A stretch of 64,000 nucleotides of DNA from an uncultured Anderseniella sp. (lineage in GTDB: Bacteria > Pseudomonadota > Alphaproteobacteria > Rhizobiales > Aestuariivirgaceae): contig CANKYU010000007.1 in NCBI GenBank assembly GCA_947488295.1, positions 93,250-157,249 on the forward strand, given 5' to 3'. Position 1 is the stretch's first letter; every line of letters starts with the position of its first letter. Made by a program: the position numbers and the translations under genes. Below the pieces are notes generated by a model. It had not been told where the DNA came from. It worked only from the letters and a program-made list of their open reading frames with translations, and searched no databases. Below are positions 32,925-40,667 of the stretch, in pieces.

Positions 32925-33809
32925 ATGTCAATCAGCTTGTCTTCATCTCAAGTCGCTACCTACCAACGTGACGGTTTCGTGTTCCCGGTTGATGTAATGT
33001 CATCCCAGGAAGCCGGGATTTTGCGGTCTGACATTGAAACCCTGGAGAAGGCCTATCCGGACGGGTCGCTGCCACAGCCGATTTCGCAATACTTTCGTGT
33101 CGGTGCGCATGTGGTCATTCCGTTGATGGCCGAAATTGCCAGGATGCCGACCGTGCTGGACGCCGTCCAGTCCATCCTTGGTCCGGACCTGCTGGTGTGG
33201 TCATGCGAGCTTTTCATCAAGGAGCCGAACACCAGCAAGATCGTTTCCTGGCACCAGGACCTCACTTATTGGGGAATGGGTGAGACCGACGACCAGCTCA
33301 CGGCCTGGATTGCCCTTTCACCGGCAACACCGCAGTCAGGCAGCATGAAATTCGTGGCCGGTTCCCACAACAACAAAATCGTTGAGCACCGCGATACGTT
33401 CCACGAGGACAACCTACTGTCTCGCGGCCAGGAAATCGCCGTGGATGTTGATGAAGCAACTGCAACGAATATCGTCCTGCAACCGGGCCAGATGTCCCTG
33501 CACCACGGCCGCATGTTTCACGCGTCAGGTCCGAACACTTCCGATGACCGGCGCATCGGGTGCGCCATCCGTTATGTAACGCCGCGCGTAAAGCAACTGG
33601 TGGCAGAGCGCGACTACGCCATGCTGGTGCGCGGTTGCGACAGGGAGCGCAACTGGATCAACGTTGCGGCACCGTCTGCACCATTTGGCGATGATGCAAT
33701 GGCGCTGTATTCCAGAATCCGCAGCGACCAGTCGGTTGCTCTTGCACAAGGTGCAAGCCAGCAGGTGGGTCTTTATGCCGACACCGCAACAGGAGGTAAG
33801 CTGTCATGA
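32925..33809 (+). CDS. Phytanoyl-CoA dioxygenase (PhyH)-family Fe(II)/2-oxoglutarate oxygenase
   Basis: A 294-residue double-stranded beta-helix oxygenase. The iron triad is visible as His110 and Asp112 in SWHQDLTYWG and His199 in MFHASGPN, with an Arg near residue 209 to hold 2-oxoglutarate. ACGGAGGT sits just before the ATG. It overlaps the next gene by 4 nt (33806-33809). PhnY*, which hydroxylates 2-aminoethylphosphonate, is a PhyH-type enzyme paired with the HD-type PhnZ, and this pair copies that arrangement. Hydroxylation of a phosphonate or of another small polar substrate is therefore suggested, not shown. Confidence 0.87.
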   Translation: MSISLSSSQVATYQRDGFVFPVDVMSSQEAGILRSDIETLEKAYPDGSLPQPISQYFRVGAHVVIPLMAEIARMPTVLDAVQSILGPDLLVWSCELFIKEPNTSKIVSWHQDLTYWGMGETDDQLTAWIALSPATPQSGSMKFVAGSHNNKIVEHRDTFHEDNLLSRGQEIAVDVDEATATNIVLQPGQMSLHHGRMFHASGPNTSDDRRIGCAIRYVTPRVKQLVAERDYAMLVRGCDRERNWINVAAPSAPFGDDAMALYSRIRSDQSVALAQGASQQVGLYADTATGGKLS

Positions 33810-34444
33810 GCGATAATACTGCGACCGTGCAGTTCACCGAAATGAAGCACGGCACCCGTGACGAATATCTCATGCTGCGCGAAATGGAACAGGCGCACGT
33901 GAAGCTGACACCGGACCGCATTCTGAAAGCCCTGCGCGACCAGGAAGACGAGACCATTGAGGGCTACAAGATCACCCGGCTGGAGCACGGCCTGCAGTCC
34001 GCCACGCGTGCCTGGCGTGACGGTGCCGATATTGACTGGGTGGTTGGCGCTGTCCTGCACGATATCGGCGACGGCCTGGCACCACAAAACCATGACGAGT
34101 TTGCTGCGGCTATCGTGCGCCCGTTCCTCAGGGAGGAAGTGACCTGGTGCGTGCACCATCACGGGGCGTTTCAGATGGTGTACTACGCACATCACTATGA
34201 CTGGAACCAGTTTGAGCGGGAGAAATTTGCCGGCGAGCCGTACTTCCAGTCATGTGTGGATTTCTGCGAGTTCTGGGATCAGGCGAGCTTTGATCCTGAT
34301 TATGACACCCTGCCACTGGAATTCTTCGAGCCCATGATACGGGAGGTTTTTGCCCGCCACCCCTATGCGGACACCACCTTGCAACCCGGTGCGAAAAGCC
34401 CGTTGCGGGATGAGGCCGTTGCAGCGCAAAGAACGGCGGCCTGA
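33806..34444 (+). CDS. HD-domain protein, PhnZ/MIOX-like diiron oxygenase candidate
   Basis: A 212-residue HD-fold protein. Candidate metal ligands are His61 (LEHGLQSA), His85 and Asp86 (AVLHDIGD), His96 (NHDEF), a His in the VHHHG cluster (117-119) and Asp158 (EFWDQASF), in the order seen in PhnZ and related mixed-valence diiron oxygenases. Those of the phosphonate-cleaving group usually carry a Y-x-G-E segment before the first His; here it reads TIEGYKIT, so the Tyr/Glu gate appears changed. It overlaps the PhyH gene, and no phosphonate transporter is in the window. An HD phosphohydrolase is the alternative. Confidence 0.75.
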   Translation: MSDNTATVQFTEMKHGTRDEYLMLREMEQAHVKLTPDRILKALRDQEDETIEGYKITRLEHGLQSATRAWRDGADIDWVVGAVLHDIGDGLAPQNHDEFAAAIVRPFLREEVTWCVHHHGAFQMVYYAHHYDWNQFEREKFAGEPYFQSCVDFCEFWDQASFDPDYDTLPLEFFEPMIREVFARHPYADTTLQPGAKSPLRDEAVAAQRTAA

Positions 34445-34448
34445 ATTC

Positions 34449-35588
34449 TCAGCGCAGGCCCAGCTTGCTCAGCAACCGGTCGCGGCGTTCCAGCCACCAG
34501 CCGGCTTCAATGGGCCAGTGCTTGTATCCTGCATCTGTTTCAAGTTTTGCTTTGGCCGTCAGCGGCCAGTTGGGATCAGCCAGCACTTCGCGCGCCAGGG
34601 CAACCATGTCTGCCGAGCCGTCGGCGATAATCCGCTCCGCGGTTTCCGGGTTCCAGATGAAACCGACCGCCATTGCGGCCATGTCGGCCTCAGCCCTGAC
34701 CTGAGCAGCAAACGGTGCCTGAAACGCTTCTGCAAGTTGCATGCGGCGTGGCCGTTCGCGGCCACCAATGCCGCCGCTGGAACAGTCGATCATGTCGACA
34801 CCGCACGATTTGAGCGCTTTGGCCAGTTCGGCGGTGTCTTCAGCCTCCCATCCGCCGTCTACCCAGTCGGTACACGACAACCGGAAAACCAGCGGCAGGT
34901 CATCCGGCAGATTTGCCCGTATGGATTGCGCGACTTCACAGGCAAACCTCATTCTGTTGCCGCGCGATCCGCCATATGCGTCGCTGCGCTGATTGGAGAT
35001 CGGAGAATAGAACTGATGCACCAGAAACCCGTGCGCAGCATAGACCTCAACCGCCTTGAAACCCGCAGCAACAGAACGCCGCGCCGCCATTCCAAAGGCT
35101 TCCACCACATCTGCAATGCCGGTTACCGACATCTCTTCCGGCACGGGCCATCCGTCCGCATAGACAAGAGGCGATGGCGCAATCGCCGTCCAGGGCGCCT
35201 CGTTGCGTAACGAAATGTCTTCGTCAACAACCGGCGTCTCGCCGTGCCAAGGGCGCCGCTCAGACGCCTTTCTGCCGGCATGGGCGAGCTGGATACCCGG
35301 CACCGCCCCTTCTGCTTCCAGAAAGCCGTTGATACGGGAAAGCCCGTCAATCTGAGCATCATCCCACAGGCCCAGATCGCCCGGGGTGCGCCTGCCGCGC
35401 GCCTCAACCGCGGTCGCCTCGCAGAAAACCAGTCCGGCACCGCCCAGGGCAAAGCGACCCAGATGCACCATGTGCCAATCGTTTGCGAAACCGTCCTTCG
35501 AGCGGTACTGGCTCATCGGCGAGATGGCGACACGGTTTTTGAAGGTCTGCCCGCGCATGGTGAACGGGCTGAACAAGTGCGATGTCAT
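34449..35588 (-). CDS. Old Yellow Enzyme-family NADH:flavin oxidoreductase
   Basis: A 379-residue FMN-dependent ene-reductase barrel of the YqjM/XenA class. Typical motifs are HLFSPFTMRGQTFKNRVAISPMSQY, IQLAHAGRKAS, EVYAAHGFLVHQFYSP with the two substrate-binding His/His positions, and NQRSDAYGGS. The redox-tuning Cys of this class (Cys26 in YqjM, within SPMCQY) is Ser26 here. That changes flavin potential and substrate binding in studied enzymes, so activity may differ. It converges on the HD-domain gene with a 4-nt gap and is divergent from the deacetylase. Confidence 0.9.
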   Translation of the reverse strand: MTSHLFSPFTMRGQTFKNRVAISPMSQYRSKDGFANDWHMVHLGRFALGGAGLVFCEATAVEARGRRTPGDLGLWDDAQIDGLSRINGFLEAEGAVPGIQLAHAGRKASERRPWHGETPVVDEDISLRNEAPWTAIAPSPLVYADGWPVPEEMSVTGIADVVEAFGMAARRSVAAGFKAVEVYAAHGFLVHQFYSPISNQRSDAYGGSRGNRMRFACEVAQSIRANLPDDLPLVFRLSCTDWVDGGWEAEDTAELAKALKSCGVDMIDCSSGGIGGRERPRRMQLAEAFQAPFAAQVRAEADMAAMAVGFIWNPETAERIIADGSADMVALAREVLADPNWPLTAKAKLETDAGYKHWPIEAGWWLERRDRLLSKLGLR

Positions 35589-35732
35589 GAGTTCTCAATC
35601 TGATGAAATTGGCGGCGAAGGATGGATAAAATCGTCCTAACACAAACGACCCTGTGCCTCCATGCGTCAAGTGATCAGGAATGTGTGATGGTCCTCTTTG
35701 CCGGTGCTCGCACGCATGCTAGCAATGCAGCC

Positions 35733-36893
35733 ATGACACAAAGCATTTCCCATCTTGCAAACCTCATCGCATTCAACACGGTCAGCCGAGACTCCAATCT
35801 GGCGCTTATCGACCATGTCAGCGAACTGCTTCAACCGCTGGGCTTTCGTGTTCAGCTGGCGCCGTCCGAAGACGGCAGGAAGGCCAATCTGTATGCCTCC
35901 ATCGGCCCTGAGGATGTGCCGGGTGTGGTGCTTTCCGGCCACACGGATGTGGTGCCTGTAGAAGGCCAGGCCTGGTCGTCCGACCCGTTCATCATGCGCC
36001 GCGACAAAGGCCTGCTGTATGGCCGCGGCACCGCTGACATGAAAGGCTTCATCGCCTGCTGCATCGCCATGGCGCCACGCGCTGCCGCACTGAAGGACAA
36101 ACTTACCGCGCCGATTCATTTTGCGTTTTCCTATGATGAGGAAATTGGCTGTGTCGGCGTGCGCCGCCTGATCGACATGCTGGAGCCGGTATCACCAAAG
36201 CCGCGCTGCTGCATCATTGGCGAGCCGACACTGATGCAGGTTGTCACCGCTCACAAGGGCAAGGCCGGTGAACGGGTGAGCTGTACCGGTCTTGAAGCTC
36301 ATTCGAGCCTGGCGCCAACTGCCATCAATGCCGTTCATCTGGCCGTTGACCTGATCAATGAAATCAGACGGCTGCAGGCGGAGATTGCGGAAACAGGCAC
36401 CAGGGACGGCGATTACGACGTTGCCTACACCACGCTTCATGCGGGGAAGCTGCACGGCGGTGAAACGCTTAATATCGTTCCCAATCTGGCCACGTTCGAA
36501 TATGAAATCCGCCATTTGCCGGCCGATGATCCGCAAACCCTGATAGATCGCATTCACGCGCACGCCGATGAGCTTGTGAGCGAGGCACGCAAGGTGTTTC
36601 CCGGCGCGGATATCAGCTTTGCGCCCGGCACAGCCTATCCCGCACTGGATACCGCGCCGGACGCGGAAGTCGTCAACTACGTAAAATCGCTGACCGGTGG
36701 TAATTCCACCGGCAAGATCGCGTTCGGCACCGAAGGCGGACTGTTTCAGACACGGCTTGGCATTCCCACGGTCGTATGCGGTCCCGGCTCCATCGGTGTT
36801 GCCCACAAACCGGACGAGTACATCGCGGAAACCGAAATGGCGGCTTGCGACAGAATGCTGGAAAAACTGCTGGAAGATCTGACCGGAACCTGA
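35733..36893 (+). CDS. M20-family amidohydrolase, acetylornithine deacetylase (ArgE)-like
   Basis: A 386-residue zinc-dependent deacetylase/peptidase. Metal and catalytic elements are His70-x-Asp72 (SGHTDVVP), Asp102 (GRGTADMKG) and Glu136-Glu137 (SYDEEIG), then GLEAHSSLAP and the lid-dimerisation domain. The strongest likeness is to ArgE-type acetylornithine deacetylases of rhizobia, which also include N-acyl amino acid deacylases. ATG at 35733 gives the family-typical start (MTQSISHLANLIAFNTVSRDS); earlier in-frame ATG at 35622 adds unlikely sequence. The ribosome site is weak. It is a single gene, so a role in arginine synthesis is not certain. Confidence 0.85.
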   Translation: MTQSISHLANLIAFNTVSRDSNLALIDHVSELLQPLGFRVQLAPSEDGRKANLYASIGPEDVPGVVLSGHTDVVPVEGQAWSSDPFIMRRDKGLLYGRGTADMKGFIACCIAMAPRAAALKDKLTAPIHFAFSYDEEIGCVGVRRLIDMLEPVSPKPRCCIIGEPTLMQVVTAHKGKAGERVSCTGLEAHSSLAPTAINAVHLAVDLINEIRRLQAEIAETGTRDGDYDVAYTTLHAGKLHGGETLNIVPNLATFEYEIRHLPADDPQTLIDRIHAHADELVSEARKVFPGADISFAPGTAYPALDTAPDAEVVNYVKSLTGGNSTGKIAFGTEGGLFQTRLGIPTVVCGPGSIGVAHKPDEYIAETEMAACDRMLEKLLEDLTGT

Positions 36894-37067
36894 TCTCGAT
36901 CAGTATCGTTTCGAAAAACTTACATTTGTGTATCATATTGAAACACATAAGTGAATCTGGACGCAAGCGCCGGATTACCGCCGCATTATCTCCCCGTAAT
37001 TTTCACATTCAGGGGGGACGCTTGCTGCCAAGACGGCTTATTCAACTGCCCGAAAGGGAGGTTAGTC

Positions 37068-37526
37068 ATGTTGCGTACCCCTATTGCGGCCCTCACCGCC
37101 GCGCTATTACTGACTGCGTTTTCCAGCCATGCATCACAGGCTGCCGATCCACACTGGTTTTATGACAACGCCGCCGCGCCATCCTATGATGAGCGTTACA
37201 GCGAAGATTATCGCCGGGACTGGCAAAACGGACGGGTTTATGAACCCAGACCCTCTGTGTATCAGCGCCAGCCCGAATACAAGCATCGCCGTCCGAGCCA
37301 TCGTGATGATTATGGCAATTACAATGGTAATGGCACCTACACCGGCAGGCTGTCCTGCCTGCAGGCGGTTGGAGACCTGAAAGATGCCGGCTTCCGGCAT
37401 ATCGAGGTGGTCACCTGCCGCAATGGCGACTATGTCTATGACGCCGTACGGGACCGTGAACCCTGGCGCATCCAGGTCAGTCGCGCATCGGGCGAAATCG
37501 TCAATGTGGAACCACTTGGCGACTGA
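37068..37526 (+). CDS. Small exported protein of unknown function
   Basis: A 152-residue protein. A clear Sec signal peptide (MLRTPIAALTAALLLTAFSSHASQAAD, cleavage probably after QAA) is followed by a Tyr- and Arg-rich, low-complexity middle (YDERYSEDYRRDW, RQPEYKHRRPSHRDDYGNYN) and a conserved-looking C-terminal part with two Cys (LSCLQAVGDLK, VVTCRNGDYVYDAV) that may form a disulfide. The end, WRIQVSRASGEIVNVEP, resembles PepSY-like segments. AAAGGGAGG precedes the ATG. The 175-bp upstream region has a TGTGT-N11-ACACA inverted repeat. Periplasmic role unknown. Confidence 0.8.
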   Translation: MLRTPIAALTAALLLTAFSSHASQAADPHWFYDNAAAPSYDERYSEDYRRDWQNGRVYEPRPSVYQRQPEYKHRRPSHRDDYGNYNGNGTYTGRLSCLQAVGDLKDAGFRHIEVVTCRNGDYVYDAVRDREPWRIQVSRASGEIVNVEPLGD

Positions 37527-37615
37527 AACCGCAACAGCGCCGGAAAACCACTTGCCGGGTTGACAAATTGAAGGGCAGAAGCCACTAACCGCATTCGTTT
37601 TTTCGGAGTGTGTCG

Positions 37616-38665
37616 GTGAGTTCTGAACCTGGCAAGTCATGTCGTATTGCAGTCGCCGGCGCGGGCCTCATAGGCAAGCGCCACGTACAGGCAGTGGATC
37701 GATGCGATACCGCGCTGGTGTCGGCGATAGTTGACCCGGACCCCGCTGCAAGAGACTTTGCGGCCGCCGCCGGCTGCAACTGGTACGCTTCGATCGCAGA
37801 GATGCTGCGTGCCGGTTCAACCGACGGTGTCATCGTTGCCACCCCCAACCAGATGCACGTCGACAACGGCCTGGAATGCGTCCGCGCAGGCGTTCCCGTC
37901 CTGGTCGAAAAGCCGATTGCCGACAATTCCGCCTCAGCCGGACAGCTTGTGGATGAGGCGGCCAGACTTAAGGTGCCGGTGCTTGTCGGGCACCACAGAC
38001 GGCATAATCCGCTGATCAACGCTGCCCGGCAGCAAATCGAGAACGGCGCCATTGGCGACATCGTGGCGGTGCATGCCGCCTGCTGGCTGTATAAGCCGGA
38101 TGACTATTTCAACGTGGCCTGGCGCACCCGGCCAGGTGCCGGGCCGGTATTCATCAACCTGATCCATGACATCGACCTGCTGCGCCACCTGGTTGGTGAC
38201 GTGGTATCGGTGCAAGCGGCAGACTCCGCTCATGCGCGCAAACACGAGGTGGAAGACACGGCCGCCATCATCGTCGGTTTCGCCAATGGCGCACTGGGCA
38301 CCATCACCGTTTCGGACAGTATCGTGGCGCCATGGAGCTGGGAACTGACGGCGGCTGAAAATCCCGCCTATCCGGAAACCGGGGAGACCTGCTATTTCAT
38401 TGGCGGCACCCGCGGCTCGCTTGAAATCCCCAAGGGTAAAATCTGGTCGCAGGCGGGCGAGCGCAGCTGGTGGCAGCCGATCAGCCAAACTGCTTATGAC
38501 ACCGAGCTCAAGGATCCGCTGGACCTGCAAATTGAACATTTCTGCAAAGTGATTTCCGGCGCCGCGCAACCCGTAGTGTCGGGTCTGGAGGGATTGAAAT
38601 CATTGCAGGTAATCGAAGCCATCAAGGCGTCCGCCCGTGACGGCAGGAGAATTGACCTGTCCTGA
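37616..38665 (+). CDS. Gfo/Idh/MocA-family NAD(P)-dependent oxidoreductase
   Basis: A 349-residue dehydrogenase with an N-terminal Rossmann fold (RIAVAGAGLIGKRHVQAVD), the family motif LVEKPIADN with its catalytic Lys, and a C-terminal beta-sheet domain with FINLIHDIDLLRHL, whose His is usually the proton carrier. Members act on inositols and sugar-like polyols. GTG at 37616 has GGAG 7 nt upstream; GTG at 37610 is less well placed. It stands alone between the exported protein and the convergent sulfotransferase gene. Substrate unknown. Confidence 0.9.
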   Translation: MSSEPGKSCRIAVAGAGLIGKRHVQAVDRCDTALVSAIVDPDPAARDFAAAAGCNWYASIAEMLRAGSTDGVIVATPNQMHVDNGLECVRAGVPVLVEKPIADNSASAGQLVDEAARLKVPVLVGHHRRHNPLINAARQQIENGAIGDIVAVHAACWLYKPDDYFNVAWRTRPGAGPVFINLIHDIDLLRHLVGDVVSVQAADSAHARKHEVEDTAAIIVGFANGALGTITVSDSIVAPWSWELTAAENPAYPETGETCYFIGGTRGSLEIPKGKIWSQAGERSWWQPISQTAYDTELKDPLDLQIEHFCKVISGAAQPVVSGLEGLKSLQVIEAIKASARDGRRIDLS

Positions 38666-38699
38666 TCCGGGTCGGTGGTACAGGTTGCCGGGAACTGGA

Positions 38700-40460
38700 C
38701 TACCTGCCGTCCTGAGCACTCGAATATCCGTGGATTTCCGCCCATTTGAGCAGCGTTGGCAGAACTGTAACCATATGGGAACGATAGCGCCGCCAGCGAC
38801 CTGTCGCACGGCTGTAAATCGGCTGAACCACCTGATGATAGCTGGGTGTACCAATGCGCTTCCGGTCAACTGCGGTCGCCTTGTAGTTCGCCATAGCCGG
38901 CTCCCAGTCCAACTCGAGAAAACCCAGCACCTCACGGACGGTCTTTTCGAGATCACCGACAACCTGTTCATATTTCACAGTGTGAACCGGCAGGTTCAGC
39001 GCACTGGTGTACGTAGTCCACAGTGACATTACCTTGTCGTAGCACTGTGTTGCACTTTTCAGGTCCAGGAAATTAGCCATGGCATTGTTGAGCCCGAAAT
39101 TCTGCATGAAACAGCTCAGCACACAGTCACAAGGATCGCGTAACACAAGCAGAAATCTGGCGTCAGGAAAGACCTTGCTGATCAGTCCGGCCTCGACAAT
39201 GTTGAGCGGGAGCTTGTCGATCACCACGTCGCCATCTCCAACCGGATCAGGTAAATGCTGATCAAGCCTGGTCGTATAGGCGTCGCGCAATTGTTTCACC
39301 TGGTCTTCGGACAGGTTCTCGTAGTCGGGCAATTCACCGGCCTGCCAACTGGCGGCCAGCGCGACCATGTCCTGAACCATCGGCTTTTCTTCCACGACCG
39401 AGATGTGGCTGTGTGCCAACAAGACGGTATCCAGCAATGTCGTGCCGGAGCGCGGGAACCCAACGAGAAACACCAGTTGCGCAGCGTCCGGTAGTGCAGC
39501 CGCCTTTACATTCGTTTCCGACGGCACCGCGCGGCGCACCGACTTGTAGGCAGCTTGCAGATCATCCAGTTTGTCTATGAATTTTTCCGGTTTCAGACCG
39601 CGCCCGCCCACAGCTTTTGCTGCCCAGATGTTGGCCTCGACAAATGCCCTATAAGCGGTTTGGGCATCTTCAAGCCGGTCGCAGATGTCGCCCAGCAGAT
39701 ACCAGTAGGCAGAATTCAATTTTGCCTGCGCAGGATGGAACTTCTCAACGCCGGACAATATCTTGCGCGCACCTTCCAGATCGTCGTCGCGGCGCGCCAG
39801 CTGCGCCTGCCTGATGGCAATCCTGATATCGTTGGGCCGGCAGACGGTAAGTGCATGCGCGACAGCTTTTCTCAGTTCGTCGGTCTGGTTTGTCTTCTCC
39901 AGTACCTCGCAGAGATTGTCATGGGCCTCTACAAACGCTGGCTGCAACTCCAGCGCGCGGCGAAAACAGTCTATGGCTTCTTCCGTGCGATTGAGCCGGA
40001 ACAGGACGCCTCCGAGATTGCTGTGCGCAGTGTGGTCCTTAGGCGATACCTCAACCAGTTGCTGGAACAGCTTTTCCGCCGCGTTCAGTTCTCCCAGTCC
40101 GCGCAGCACAGTGGCCATGTTGAACACCACGTCGGAATCACCCGGCCTGATCTTCAGGGCGGCACGGTAGCTTGCAAGAGCTGGCTTGAGGTCGCCCTTG
40201 TCGCGCAACACATTGCCGAGGTTGAAGTGGACGTCGCAATTGTCCGGTTCCAGTGCAATCGCTCTTTGGTAACTGTCGATCGCGGCTTGGAAAGCGCCCT
40301 TTTCAGCGGCAATCACGCCATGGACATTGTGAACGATGGCAACATGACCATGGCTTTGGCAAAGCTGCCCCGCCATCTTGAGCGCGCGGTCAAGCTGACC
40401 CGCCTCAAACACTTCAATGGCTGCGCGCAGTTGTTGGTCAAGTGCGTTACCAGCCTGCAT
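38700..40460 (-). CDS. TPR-sulfotransferase fusion protein
   Basis: A 586-residue protein with two parts. Residues up to about 290 form tandem tetratricopeptide repeats (for example IVHNVHGVIAAEKGAFQAAIDSYQRAI and DVHFNLGNVLRDKGDLKPALASYRAAL). The C-terminal half is a PAPS-dependent sulfotransferase, with the phosphosulfate loop LVFLVGFPRSGTTLLDTV and the 3'-phosphate region FLLVLRDPCDCVLSCFMQNF. Bacterial proteins of this layout sulfate glycans or peptides. ATG at 40460 is chosen; a TTG at 40479-40481 is an alternative start. It has no signal or membrane segment. It may share a purpose with the sugar genes at 42763-46949, but FadH lies between. Confidence 0.87.
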   Translation of the reverse strand: MQAGNALDQQLRAAIEVFEAGQLDRALKMAGQLCQSHGHVAIVHNVHGVIAAEKGAFQAAIDSYQRAIALEPDNCDVHFNLGNVLRDKGDLKPALASYRAALKIRPGDSDVVFNMATVLRGLGELNAAEKLFQQLVEVSPKDHTAHSNLGGVLFRLNRTEEAIDCFRRALELQPAFVEAHDNLCEVLEKTNQTDELRKAVAHALTVCRPNDIRIAIRQAQLARRDDDLEGARKILSGVEKFHPAQAKLNSAYWYLLGDICDRLEDAQTAYRAFVEANIWAAKAVGGRGLKPEKFIDKLDDLQAAYKSVRRAVPSETNVKAAALPDAAQLVFLVGFPRSGTTLLDTVLLAHSHISVVEEKPMVQDMVALAASWQAGELPDYENLSEDQVKQLRDAYTTRLDQHLPDPVGDGDVVIDKLPLNIVEAGLISKVFPDARFLLVLRDPCDCVLSCFMQNFGLNNAMANFLDLKSATQCYDKVMSLWTTYTSALNLPVHTVKYEQVVGDLEKTVREVLGFLELDWEPAMANYKATAVDRKRIGTPSYHQVVQPIYSRATGRWRRYRSHMVTVLPTLLKWAEIHGYSSAQDGR

Positions 40461-40667
40461 CAGCCAGCCCAGAGCCTGCAATTCATAACAAACGCCCCTT
40501 CAAAACATGATCCACAACTCACTTCCGGACCCTGGTTCATGTGTGTATCGCAAGCATGCCCCATGACGCAAACATTGCCAACTGCGCCTGCAGCCTGACA
40601 CACTCCTTTCACGCAGCCCACGCACACGATAGACTGGCAAAAACACTAAACCGGATTTGCAATACCC

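Noticed and set aside
32925..34444. Assignment as TmpA/TmpB (trimethylaminoethylphosphonate to glycine betaine)
   Set aside because: TmpA belongs to the gamma-butyrobetaine hydroxylase group as I recall, whereas the first gene here is PhyH-type; PhnY*/PhnZ-like architecture fits better.
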